Positions 14,101 through 20,729 of a stretch of DNA of 23,680 bases are shown here, in pieces (position 1 is the stretch's first letter; each line of letters opens with the position of its first letter). The stretch is taken from positions 1 through 23,680 of the forward strand of contig JBKQSL010000385.1 in the NCBI GenBank assembly GCA_052143655.1. The letters are read 5' to 3'. Source of the DNA: CAVSUR01 sp052143655. GTDB lineage: Bacteria; Actinomycetota; Actinomycetes; Streptosporangiales; Streptosporangiaceae. The notes below the pieces were generated by a model, which had not been told where the DNA came from, searched no databases, and saw nothing but the letters and a program-made list of their open reading frames with translations. A program made the position numbers and the translations under genes.

Positions 14101-15999
14101 ATGAAGCGCGTCCAGCCCGAGGTTTTCCTCGCCGCCCGTCCGCAGCTCGATTACGACGCCCTGGCCGAGTACCTGCGCGAGGTCGGCGGCGAGAGCTGGC
14201 TGGAGCGCCTCGACCGCGGCGACCTGAACGACGCGCAGACCATCGCCGAGTTCGCCGGGCGGCTGTGCTACCGGTCCTGGGAGCCGGGCCTGAACCCCAA
14301 CGTCACCCGGGTGCGCTCCGGCCAGGAGAACTACCTGACCAATAGCATCCTGGCCAACGCGCACGGCTCCGTGCTCGAGCACGTCAGCTTCAGCTTCGTC
14401 CTGCACAACGTCAGCAGGGTGTTCTGCTACGACGATGATTCCGAGGTGCTGACTGCCGAGGGCTGGAAGCCATGGCCCAAGGTGGACGGATCAGAGATCT
14501 TCGGCACGCTCAACCCAGCGACCGGCGAACTCGAGTACCAGCGGGCCACCGAGACCTTCCATGCCGAATATGCCGGGCCAATGTATCGCGTGCGCTCGGA
14601 TCAAGTGGATCTGCTCGTCACTGCCAACCACCGGATGTGGGTACAGCGTCACGACACCCAGGCGGCCAAGCGCGGCCAGCAGCGATTCGCGATCGAGTCG
14701 GCCAGGACGATCCTGCATAAGCGGGTCAAGTATCAGAAGTGCGCCAACTGGGTCGGCTGCACGCCTGACTGCATAACGATCCCGTCGACACAGCGTACAT
14801 ACCAGCGGAAGGATCGCGAAAAGCCAGCCACCCGCACCTACCCCGCCGTAAGCTTTCCGGCGAGATCCTTCGCCCAGTTCCTTGGCTATTATTTGGCGGC
14901 GGGATGCATCAACGGCCACATCATCTGCCTCGCGCAGATCCGAGGGCCGATACTTAATAAGATGGCCGAGACAATTCGGGCCATGGGCCTGCCGGCCTGC
15001 ATCCCCGAGACGGGCAACGGCCAGGTGCGCACACAATGCCTGCCCCTGCGCGACATGCTCGCCGACCTCGGACTCTCATACGAGAAGCGCGTCCCGGCCA
15101 TGGCGCAAGAGTGGGATACGCCGACCATCCGGATCTTTCTCGAAGCCATGATCGAGGGAGATGGCACTACTCATCGACCCTCGGGCCATCGAGTGATTTA
15201 CACTTCCTCGCGCGAGATGGCCGATGATCTCCAGGTCCTGGCAATTAAGGCGGGCTGGTCGGCTAATATCCGCATCGATGACCGCACCGGACTGGAACGA
15301 GTATTGCCGAACGGGCAGCGGTTCCGGAACCTCCGGCCATCTTATATGGTTTCAATCTTGACACGCCGGCTCACGCCTCTGATCAACCACGGTCGTCATG
15401 TCAGCAGCCGCTACTGGAATGACGATGGTTACCATGACCAGATCGAGCACTATGAAGGAATGGTGCACTGCGTTAAGGTGCCCAACGGGCTGCTTTTCGT
15501 CCGGCGGAACGGCAAGCCGGTTGTATCCGGCAACACCCACGAACTGGTCCGGCACCGGCCGGGGACGGCGATCTCGCAGGAGTCGCTGCGGTTCGTCCGG
15601 CTGGCCGACATCCCGTTCTGGTTCCCGGACTGGGCACAGGACGACCCGGAACTGATGGAGCGGGCCACCGCACTGCTGGCGCAGATGGAGGAGTTCCAGC
15701 GCTGGATGGCCGGGCATTTCGGGCTCGATGACGAGGGCGTGCCGTTCTCCGAGAAGAAGCACAAGACCTCGTTCATGCGGCGGTTCGCGCCTGACGGGGT
15801 GGCCACCGGGCTGCTGTGGACCTCCAACATCCGCACGCTGCGGCATACCATCGAGGCCCGGACCGATCCCGGTGCCGAGGAGGAGATCCGGCTGGTGTTC
15901 GGCAAGATCGGCGAGCTGATGCGCGCCGAGGCGCCGGCCCTGTTCGGCGACTACACGGTGCAGAACGGGGCCTGGGTGCCCCGCTGGCGCAAGGTCTGA
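14101..15999 (+). CDS. thyX: Flavin-dependent thymidylate synthase ThyX, interrupted by an intein
   Basis: 632-residue precursor; removal of the 370-residue intein leaves a 262-residue ThyX. ThyX makes dTMP from dUMP using methylenetetrahydrofolate and reduced FAD. The N-extein (1-108) contains RLCYRSWEPG, GHGS-like AHGSVLEHVSFSFVLHNVSRVF; the C-extein (479-632) begins THELVRHRPGTAISQES and includes the late family segment TSNIRTLRHTIEARTDPGAEEEIR. The exteins join cleanly as VSRVF-THELVRHR, which is the normal uninterrupted family sequence. The signature is RHR followed by eight, not the usual seven, residues before the Ser, so this belongs to a variant ThyX branch or has a one-residue insertion. 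ATG 14101 is preferred; TAATGT (14087-14092) 8 bases upstream could be a -10 for near-leaderless transcription. In-frame ATG 14089 lies inside that element. ThyX being essential (unless thyA exists elsewhere) implies the intein must splice. Confidence 0.93.
   Translation: MKRVQPEVFLAARPQLDYDALAEYLREVGGESWLERLDRGDLNDAQTIAEFAGRLCYRSWEPGLNPNVTRVRSGQENYLTNSILANAHGSVLEHVSFSFVLHNVSRVFCYDDDSEVLTAEGWKPWPKVDGSEIFGTLNPATGELEYQRATETFHAEYAGPMYRVRSDQVDLLVTANHRMWVQRHDTQAAKRGQQRFAIESARTILHKRVKYQKCANWVGCTPDCITIPSTQRTYQRKDREKPATRTYPAVSFPARSFAQFLGYYLAAGCINGHIICLAQIRGPILNKMAETIRAMGLPACIPETGNGQVRTQCLPLRDMLADLGLSYEKRVPAMAQEWDTPTIRIFLEAMIEGDGTTHRPSGHRVIYTSSREMADDLQVLAIKAGWSANIRIDDRTGLERVLPNGQRFRNLRPSYMVSILTRRLTPLINHGRHVSSRYWNDDGYHDQIEHYEGMVHCVKVPNGLLFVRRNGKPVVSGNTHELVRHRPGTAISQESLRFVRLADIPFWFPDWAQDDPELMERATALLAQMEEFQRWMAGHFGLDDEGVPFSEKKHKTSFMRRFAPDGVATGLLWTSNIRTLRHTIEARTDPGAEEEIRLVFGKIGELMRAEAPALFGDYTVQNGAWVPRWRKV
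14425..15534 (+). mobile_element. Intein with LAGLIDADG-type (DOD) homing endonuclease region, inserted in ThyX
   Basis: 370 residues in frame, precursor residues 109-478. It starts with Cys109 (block A, CYDDDSEVLTAEGWKPW) and ends in Asn478 followed by extein Thr479. Block B has the T-x-x-H motif in VTANHRMWV. Blocks F and G are GMVHCVKVPNGLLFVRRNG and KPVVSGN; Gly rather than His precedes the terminal Asn, a variant known in phage and actinobacterial inteins. Between them lie two DOD-like motifs: FLGYYLAAGCI (block C) and FLEAMIEGDGTT (block E). The second keeps its acidic residue; the first has Ala where Asp/Glu is expected. Codon use within the insert is visibly richer in A/T than in the exteins (for example lysine, isoleucine and leucine codons near 14940-14965 and 15340-15360), indicating separate and fairly recent acquisition. 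The insertion site sits next to the RHR flavin/dUMP-binding motif, a typical conserved-site target. Confidence 0.92.
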
Positions 16000-16030
16000 G
16001 GCAACTGCCGTCCGGCCGGCCCTGCACTGT

Positions 16031-16058
16031 CCGCGCCGCCAGTTCCGCGCCGCCAGTT
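16031..16058 (+). repeat. 14-bp tandem duplication
   Basis: The sequence ccgcgccgccagtt occurs twice back to back (16031-16044, 16045-16058) in the 121-base spacer between thyX and the dienelactone-hydrolase-family gene. No function is evident. Confidence 0.85.
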
Positions 16059-16120
16059 CCACAGGGCGGGCCGGACACCGCCGGGTGCCTTCCGCGGCCG
16101 GGTGTGGTAGAGCTTCGGTC

Positions 16121-16879
16121 ATGCCCGACATCTCTTTCGTGGTCGCCGACCGGAGCATCCCGGGGTACCTGGCAGTGCCGCAGGGCTCGCCCGGTCCCTG
16201 GCCCGGCGTCGTGGTCATTCACGAGGCCTTCGGCCTGAACGATGACATCCGCCGTCAGGCCGACGAGTTCGCCGCCAGCGGCTACCTGGCGCTCGCTCCC
16301 GACCTGTTCGAGGGACGGCCATGGCTGCGCTGCGTCCGGTCGGCCTTCCGGCAGCTGCGGGCGCAGTCCGGGCCGGCCTTCAGGGTGCTGGACGGCGCCC
16401 GGGCGGAGCTGGCCCGGCGCGATGACTGCACTGGAGTTACCGGGGTCGCCGGGTTCTGCATGGGCGGCGGGTTCGCGCTGCTGTGCGCTCCGCGCCAGGG
16501 CTTCGCGGCCGCGTCGGTCAACTACGGCGAGGTGCCGCAGGACGCCGAGCGCGTGCTGGCCGGCGGCTGCCCGATCGTCGCCAGCTTCGGCGGCCGCGAT
16601 CCGATGGGCACCACCCACCCCGAGCGGCTGCAGCGCGCGCTGACCGTCCTGGACATCCCGCACGACGTGCAGGTCTATCCCGGGTCGGGGCACCGGTTCA
16701 TGTCCGAGGCGAGCGGCGCAGGCGCGATCTTCGCCAAGATCACGCGGATGGCCTATCAGCGGGCGGACGCCGAGGATTCCTGGCAGCGGATCTTCGCGTT
16801 CTTCCGGCGGTACCTGAGCGCGCCCGCTCCCGGCGGTCAGGCCGCGCCGGAGGCGGACAGGCCGTCCAGCGGGTCGTGA
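16121..16879 (+). CDS. Dienelactone hydrolase family protein
   Basis: 252 residues, an alpha/beta hydrolase fold of the usual family length. The opening FVVADRSIPGYLAVPQG and WPGVVVIHEAFGLNDDIRRQ are hallmarks of this family, including the conserved Glu in HEAFGLN. The catalytic triad is C113 in GFCMGGGFA, D160 in GGRDPM and H191 in GSGHRFM. Classical members hydrolyse dienelactone to maleylacetate in chloroaromatic breakdown, but most actinobacterial homologues outside such operons have unknown ester or lactone substrates. No aromatic pathway genes flank it. ATG 16121 matches the family N-terminus; an in-frame ATG at 16085 would add 12 unrelated residues, and no strong ribosome binding site is seen for either. 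Its 3' end overlaps the 3' end of the convergent flavohemoglobin gene by 43 bases. Confidence 0.9.
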   Translation: MPDISFVVADRSIPGYLAVPQGSPGPWPGVVVIHEAFGLNDDIRRQADEFAASGYLALAPDLFEGRPWLRCVRSAFRQLRAQSGPAFRVLDGARAELARRDDCTGVTGVAGFCMGGGFALLCAPRQGFAAASVNYGEVPQDAERVLAGGCPIVASFGGRDPMGTTHPERLQRALTVLDIPHDVQVYPGSGHRFMSEASGAGAIFAKITRMAYQRADAEDSWQRIFAFFRRYLSAPAPGGQAAPEADRPSSGS

Positions 16880-18015
16880 TGCACCTGCGCGGCCGGAACC
16901 CGGCCCGCTAGCGCCCGCTCCGCGGCCGTCACCATCGGCGGCGGCCCGCTGATGAGCACCTCGCAGTCCCCGCCGATCTCCCGGCTGGCCACGATCTCCG
17001 GCAGCGTGCCGGTCAGGTACGCCGTCGTGGGCTCGGCGGAGATCACCGGGATCACCGACAGCGACGGGTACTCATCGGCCAGCGCTATCAGGTCGCGCAT
17101 GTCATATAGCTCAGCCTGGCTGCGCGCGCCGAGCAGCAGCGTGACCGTGCGCCGCCGGGCCAGCCTGGTCGCCTTGATCACGCCCTCGACGAGGGCCTTG
17201 ACCGGCGCCAGCCCGGTGCCGCCGGCTACGCACAGCACCTCGCCGCTGCCCGCGGCGCTGACGGTCATGCTGCCCTTGGGCGGTCCCAGCAGCACGCTGT
17301 CGCCGACTTCCACGTGGTGCACGAGCGCGTTGCTGACCAGGCCGCCGGGAACCGCGCGCACGTGCAGGTCCAGCAGGTCGTCCCGGCGCGGCGCGTTCGC
17401 CACCGAGTAGCTGCGCCACAGCCGCGGCCACCGGGTCACCTGCACGTCGACGTACTGGCCGGGCTCATACGGCAGCACCTGGTCGGGGCGGATGGTCAGC
17501 ACCGCCACGGAACTGCAGCGCAGCTCGTGCCGGACTACCTCGCCGAGCCACCAGGCGGGACGGGACCGGGCATCTTCGTGCATTGCCGTCCGCATCGTGC
17601 GGCTCGCATAGTGCAGCACGTGCCCCCAGGCGGCCTGCTCGCTGGCCGTCCACTGCGGGCCGACCAGATGTTCGGCCGTTGCCCGAAGGCTCGCGAAAAA
17701 TGCGTCTAGATGGCTATCCTTAACACCGAATTTGCGATGATCACGGCCGATTTGCCGGAGCAGCGCGGCCCGGGTTTCCGGCACGTCAAGCGACCAGACC
17801 AGCCGGGCGAGCGCTGCGAAGACACGGTCCCGAAGCGGGCTCATCTCCAGCGGGAAGAGCGCCCGTATTTCCGGATTCTGGGCGAAAAGATGGGCGTAGA
17901 AATACTCCATCGACTGCCGCGGATTCGCCAGCAGGTAGGTGAACGACTGCTTGACTAGGCAAATATCGGAGTCGGTCATCTCCAGGCCGTCGTCAGCGTC
18001 CTGAGCAGGGGACAT
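16837..18015 (-). CDS. Flavohemoglobin-like protein (globin + FAD/NAD reductase)
   Basis: 392 residues from the ATG at 18015, the usual flavohemoglobin length. Globin domain (about 14-150): probable B10 Tyr40 in EYFYAHLFAQNPEIRALFP and proximal His93 in GRDHRKFGV. By eye, the position usually held by distal Gln E7 is Leu (Leu61 in SPLRDRVFAAL). The FAD-binding domain has WRSYSVANAP (RxYS motif) and the NAD(P) domain has CVAGGTGLAPVKALVEG and ISGPPPM. Flavohemoglobins oxidise NO to nitrate; members of the actinobacterial type II group have altered haem pockets and other proposed roles, and this protein could belong there. The start is uncertain: the frame stays open to ATG 18243 (76 more residues, with AAGGG 4 bases upstream), but that extension has no globin similarity and low third-position GC; ATG 17979 is another option. 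The globin half is noticeably less GC-rich than the reductase half. It overlaps the dienelactone-hydrolase-family gene tail to tail. Confidence 0.88.
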   Translation of the reverse strand: MSPAQDADDGLEMTDSDICLVKQSFTYLLANPRQSMEYFYAHLFAQNPEIRALFPLEMSPLRDRVFAALARLVWSLDVPETRAALLRQIGRDHRKFGVKDSHLDAFFASLRATAEHLVGPQWTASEQAAWGHVLHYASRTMRTAMHEDARSRPAWWLGEVVRHELRCSSVAVLTIRPDQVLPYEPGQYVDVQVTRWPRLWRSYSVANAPRRDDLLDLHVRAVPGGLVSNALVHHVEVGDSVLLGPPKGSMTVSAAGSGEVLCVAGGTGLAPVKALVEGVIKATRLARRRTVTLLLGARSQAELYDMRDLIALADEYPSLSVIPVISAEPTTAYLTGTLPEIVASREIGGDCEVLISGPPPMVTAAERALAGRVPAAQVHHDPLDGLSASGAA

Positions 18016-18200
18016 GCTGTCGGTCTGGGCGACCTGGCCCGCGGCAAGCGCCGCCGCGCCGCCACGCTGGGAGGCGTTACGAGAAAAGGCTAATGTGGTG
18101 GCCCTAGTGTCATCGTCCGGTTCGTGACCGAGCGTGCCCAGCCACGGCGTGCTCGTCAGCCGGCCTGCAGGCTCCTCTCGGAAGCCCCCGTCAAGTGCGA

Positions 18201-18214
18201 TTGCCACGTGGCAA
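18201..18214. promoter_or_regulatory. 14-bp perfect palindrome upstream of the flavohemoglobin gene
   Basis: TTGCCACGTGGCAA is a perfect inverted repeat, as expected for a dimeric repressor operator. It is 186 bases upstream of the preferred flavohemoglobin ATG (18015). If translation started at 18243 it would lie in the coding region, so the palindrome favours the downstream start. The regulator is unknown. Confidence 0.45.
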
Positions 18215-18398
18215 GTCTCGCACCCAGGCCAGGCTGCATACAACCCTTCATCCGCAGCTCAGCCTGCCAATACGTAGCGTAGCGGAATTGGGCGCTAATC
18301 GGTCTGCGAACTACGATGCGGGATAGGGCATGTTTTACTTTCCGGCAATAAGAAATGACCTCGCCCGGCGCCCGGGCCGACCCCGGCGCACCTGCCTG

Positions 18399-18410
18399 AC
18401 GCACGTGCGT
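18399..18410. promoter_or_regulatory. 12-bp perfect palindrome with CACGTG core
   Basis: ACGCACGTGCGT shares the CACGTG core with the palindrome at 18201-18214, about 185 bases away in the same spacer. It may be an operator, but chance is possible in GC-rich DNA. Confidence 0.3.
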
Positions 18411-18567
18411 GAGATTACCCGCCGTAAGCGATGGCTCCTGTGGCCGCTCCCGCGACCCGGCGCGCGTCCGGCCGTCCGGGGATCAGCCAGGACTGCAGCA
18501 GGGCGCCCATCAGGCCGGACTGCTGCCGCCTGGGCATCAGCCTGGATTACAGCGGGACCGGGCGGGC

Positions 18568-19464
18568 CTAGAGCGGGGCGGCGTAGCTGCTGAGCCAGTG
18601 CACTTTCAGCCAGATGATCGCGCTGGCCCACACGCCGGTAATCTCCAGCAGGCCGACGGCGATGAGCATGACGCCGCCGATCCTGGTGATCAGGCGCGCA
18701 TGCCGCCGGGCGAATCCCAGCATGCCCATGCCGCGCTGGAACCCGAGGGCGACGAGCAGGAACGGGACGCCGAGGCCAAGCGCGTAGACGAACGCGAGCA
18801 GCGCCCCGCGCGCCGCGGTCCCGGTGCTCAGGCCGAGCGTCAGCACCGCCGCCAGCGTGGGCCCGATGCAGGGCGTCCAGCCCACTCCGAACAGCGCCCC
18901 GAGCAGCGGCGCCCCGACCAGCCCGGCCCGCGGCCGCATGGACGGCCGGACGATGCGCCCGGCGATCGAGAACCGGTCGAACGCGCCGAGGAACAGCAGC
19001 CCCATCAGGATGAGGATGCCGCCGAGCACCCGGGCCAGGCCCGCCTTGTGGTCATCTAGCAGCCTGCCCAGGGTGCCGAACGCGCCCCCATAGATCGCGA
19101 ACAGCACGGAGAACCCGAGCACGAACAGCGCGGCGCCGGCGAGCACCCGGCCGCGGCCGGGCACCTGCCCGCTGCGGGCGGCCGGGGCCGCACCCGGCCG
19201 ACCCGAGGCGCCTTTCGCGGGCGGGTCGGCCTGGCCCGGTGACATCGCGGTGGCCGGGGCCCCGGCCGGAACAAGCTCGGCTTCGTCGGCCGGCTCATCG
19301 GCGCCGGCCAGTGCCGAGCCGGACATGCCGGTGACGTAGGACAGGTAGCCGGGGACCAGCGGCAGCACGCAGGGGGACAGGAAGGTCACCGCCCCGGCCG
19401 CCGCCGCGACCGGCATGGCGAGCAGCAGCGGTCCCGAGAGCACCAGCTGGAAAACCCCGCTCAT
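18568..19464 (-). CDS. ccdA: CcdA-family cytochrome c biogenesis / thiol-disulfide transporter
   Basis: 298 residues with six predicted membrane helices. The redox cysteines are C32 in TFLSPCVLPLVPGYLSYVTG and C199 in GVGWTPCIGPTLAAVL, both in the family's hallmark motifs. CcdA passes electrons from cytoplasmic thioredoxin across the membrane to extracytoplasmic thiol proteins, such as CcsX/ResA-type thioredoxins in cytochrome c maturation. A long Ala/Pro/Glu-rich loop (about 55-105) separates helix 1 from helix 2, as in other actinobacterial members. No resA, resB or ccsA genes follow, so it is separated from the usual cytochrome maturation cluster. The ATG at 19464 is preceded by GGGAGCGG, giving a GGAG about 5 bases upstream. 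It is followed by a 552-base spacer and then the flavohemoglobin gene on the same strand. Confidence 0.9.
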   Translation of the reverse strand: MSGVFQLVLSGPLLLAMPVAAAAGAVTFLSPCVLPLVPGYLSYVTGMSGSALAGADEPADEAELVPAGAPATAMSPGQADPPAKGASGRPGAAPAARSGQVPGRGRVLAGAALFVLGFSVLFAIYGGAFGTLGRLLDDHKAGLARVLGGILILMGLLFLGAFDRFSIAGRIVRPSMRPRAGLVGAPLLGALFGVGWTPCIGPTLAAVLTLGLSTGTAARGALLAFVYALGLGVPFLLVALGFQRGMGMLGFARRHARLITRIGGVMLIAVGLLEITGVWASAIIWLKVHWLSSYAAPL

Positions 19465-19525
19465 CCCGCTCCCTCACGCGTCAGGTCGCCATCCAACCTA
19501 TCCGGCCGCTGCGGCCGCCGCCCAT

Positions 19526-19588
19526 CCGGCTGCTGTGCCCGCTCGTCCGGCTGCTGTGCCCGCCTATCCGGCTGCTGTGCCCGCTCGC
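19526..19588 (+). repeat. 21-bp tandem repeat, three copies
   Basis: Three units beginning ccggctgctgtgcccgc at 19526, 19547 and 19568 differ only in the last four bases. They lie in the 271-base spacer between ccdA (minus) and the DUF222 gene (plus). The unit length is a multiple of three and one frame reads as P-A-A-V-P-A repeats, but no gene is supported there. Confidence 0.9.
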
Positions 19589-19669
19589 GGTGCCGGTCAT
19601 TCGCCCCGCCCGGCTCTGGCCTGGCGGAGCATCGGCTTGGGCCCGCCGGTGACGATCCCGTTTGTCGGA

Positions 19670-19682
19670 GTTATTCGATAAC
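19670..19682. promoter_or_regulatory. Short A/T-rich inverted repeat upstream of the DUF222 gene
   Basis: GTTAT-TCG-ATAAC is a perfect 5-bp inverted repeat with a 3-base centre, 53 bases before the DUF222 ATG, in the least GC-rich part of the spacer. It could be part of a promoter or operator. The gene has a strong ribosome binding site, GGAGGT (19723-19728). Confidence 0.35.
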
Positions 19683-19735
19683 GTGCTCGAAACAGGAAGC
19701 TCAACTGGCTCTCTAGATAGCCGGAGGTAGTTCGG

Positions 19736-20692
19736 ATGTCAGTGCGACCCGCTCGCCGCGCCGAGGACTGGTCCGCCCGGAACCAGCCCAGCCGGGGCCG
19801 GTCCAGCCGGGGCCGGTCCAGCCGGGGCCGGTCCAGTCAAGTCCAGCCCGGCCAGGACCAGCAGAGCCAGGACCGGCCCGGCCCGGGTCAGCCCGGCCCG
19901 GGTCAGCACAGCCCGGGTCAGCACAGCCCGGGTCAGCACAGCCCGGACCGGGCGGGCCAGGCCGGTTCCCGGCCGCCGAGCGCGGTAGTCCGGGCCGCCG
20001 GCGCCCTCCCGCCGGGTCCGGCTCTGGCCGCCCTGCTGGCCGGCGTGCCGCTGGGGGCGCTCGCCGACCGTGACGTGCTGCTGCTGGCTGCGGGGTTCCG
20101 CCGGCTGGCCTGCTGGGCGCAGGCGGGGGAACTGGCGATGGCGGCCGAGATAGCCGCCCGGGCCGCCGCGGCGGACCCGCAGATCGGCCTGCTGGCCGAC
20201 GGGCGCCCGGCCCGGCTCCCGGCAGCCGCGGTGGTGCAGGTGGCAGCGGCCCTGGCGATGACACGCCGCGAGGCCGTGCGGTGGACCGAGCTGGCGGTCG
20301 CGCTGCGCTGGCGGCTGGCCGCGACCGGCCGGGCGCTGGCCGCCGGGCAGATCGACCTGACCCGGGCCCGGCTCATCGCCGCGGCCACCAGCCAGCTCAC
20401 CGACGAGGCCGCCGCCGAGGTGCAGTCGCGGGCCCTCCCGGCGGCCCGGCGGGCCAGCGCGGGCCCGCTGCGCGCCGAGCTGGCGCAGGCGGCCAGCGTC
20501 GGCCTGCGCGCCGCCGGGGACGGCACTGCGGTGCTGGCCGGCCGGCAGCTGCCCGCGTTCCTGGCTACGGCGGCCTACGACCGGATCACCGGACTGGCGA
20601 AGACCGCCGCCGCCGGCGGCAGCCTGGATGCCCGCCGCGCACAGGTCATGCTGGAGCTGCTGCTGGCCGCCCCGGCGCGGAGGCCCGGCTGA
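19736..20692 (+). CDS. Truncated DUF222 (13E12-type) protein
   Basis: 318 residues. Residues 1-75 are low-complexity repeats (S-R-G-R-S, P-G-P-G-Q, H-S-P-G-Q). Residues about 85-310 match the DUF222 core: LLLAAGFRRLACWAQAGELAMAAEIAARA, AAALAMTRREAVRWTELAVAL, GRALAAGQIDLTRARLIAAAT, DGTAVLAGRQLPAFLATAAYDRITGLAK, and ARRAQVMLELLLA. Full-length relatives have about 100-150 more residues with an HNH nuclease domain; here the protein ends right after the DUF222 core. The segment joining AELAQA to GDGTAVLAG is also shorter than usual. It is therefore a shortened copy, possibly non-functional, though a strong GGAGGT site 7 bases before the ATG suggests it is translated. DUF222-HNH proteins occur as dispersed multi-copy families in actinobacteria and their role is not established. 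The next gene's promoter overlaps its stop codon. Confidence 0.78.
   Translation: MSVRPARRAEDWSARNQPSRGRSSRGRSSRGRSSQVQPGQDQQSQDRPGPGQPGPGQHSPGQHSPGQHSPDRAGQAGSRPPSAVVRAAGALPPGPALAALLAGVPLGALADRDVLLLAAGFRRLACWAQAGELAMAAEIAARAAAADPQIGLLADGRPARLPAAAVVQVAAALAMTRREAVRWTELAVALRWRLAATGRALAAGQIDLTRARLIAAATSQLTDEAAAEVQSRALPAARRASAGPLRAELAQAASVGLRAAGDGTAVLAGRQLPAFLATAAYDRITGLAKTAAAGGSLDARRAQVMLELLLAAPARRPG
19790..19834 (+). repeat. 15-bp tandem repeat, three identical copies
   Basis: The unit agccggggccggtcc occurs at 19790-19804, 19805-19819 and 19820-19834, in frame in the N-terminus of the DUF222 gene (S-R-G-R-S repeats). A second set of 15-bp units (cagcacagcccgggt) follows at about 19903-19945. 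Their identity suggests recent slippage. Confidence 0.9.
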
Positions 20693-20722
20693 TTGACCGC
20701 GGACGGCCCGGGCGGGGACGAT
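20693..20722 (+). promoter_or_regulatory. Promoter of the MetE-like gene
   Basis: The -35 TTGACC (20693-20698), 18-base spacer and -10 GACGAT (20717-20722) place the transcription start about 7 bases downstream, at ATG 20730. This favours a leaderless start there over the in-frame ATG at 20721. Confidence 0.5.
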
Positions 20723-20729
20723 GCCCCCC

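Larger units (their letters stand above)
18016..18567. other. 552-base spacer between CcdA and flavohemoglobin genes
   Basis: No convincing gene was found. The stretch holds the palindrome at 18201-18214, a second 12-bp palindrome ACGCACGTGCGT at 18399-18410, and locally A/T-rich segments (for example around 18080-18100 and 18330-18355) that are unusual for this genome and could be promoters. Short open frames on both strands here have no recognisable similarity. Confidence 0.6.

Noticed and set aside
18205..18220. A CETCH (CxxCH-type) c-haem motif in the open extension upstream of the flavohemoglobin
   Set aside because: The extension has no signal peptide, low third-position GC, and the motif overlaps the 14-bp palindrome; the region is more likely non-coding.
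18330..18593. 87-codon plus-strand open frame in the spacer between ccdA and the flavohemoglobin gene
   Set aside because: Composition is Arg/Ala-rich after the first few codons, it overlaps the ccdA 3' end, and nothing in it is recognisable.
19526..19588. Possible CRISPR-like array
   Set aside because: The 21-bp units are directly adjacent with no unique spacers, so this is a simple tandem repeat.
19415..19681. Small plus-strand open frame with P-A-A-V-P-A repeats
   Set aside because: It overlaps the 5' end of ccdA and is made mainly of the 21-bp DNA repeat; no ribosome binding site or family similarity.
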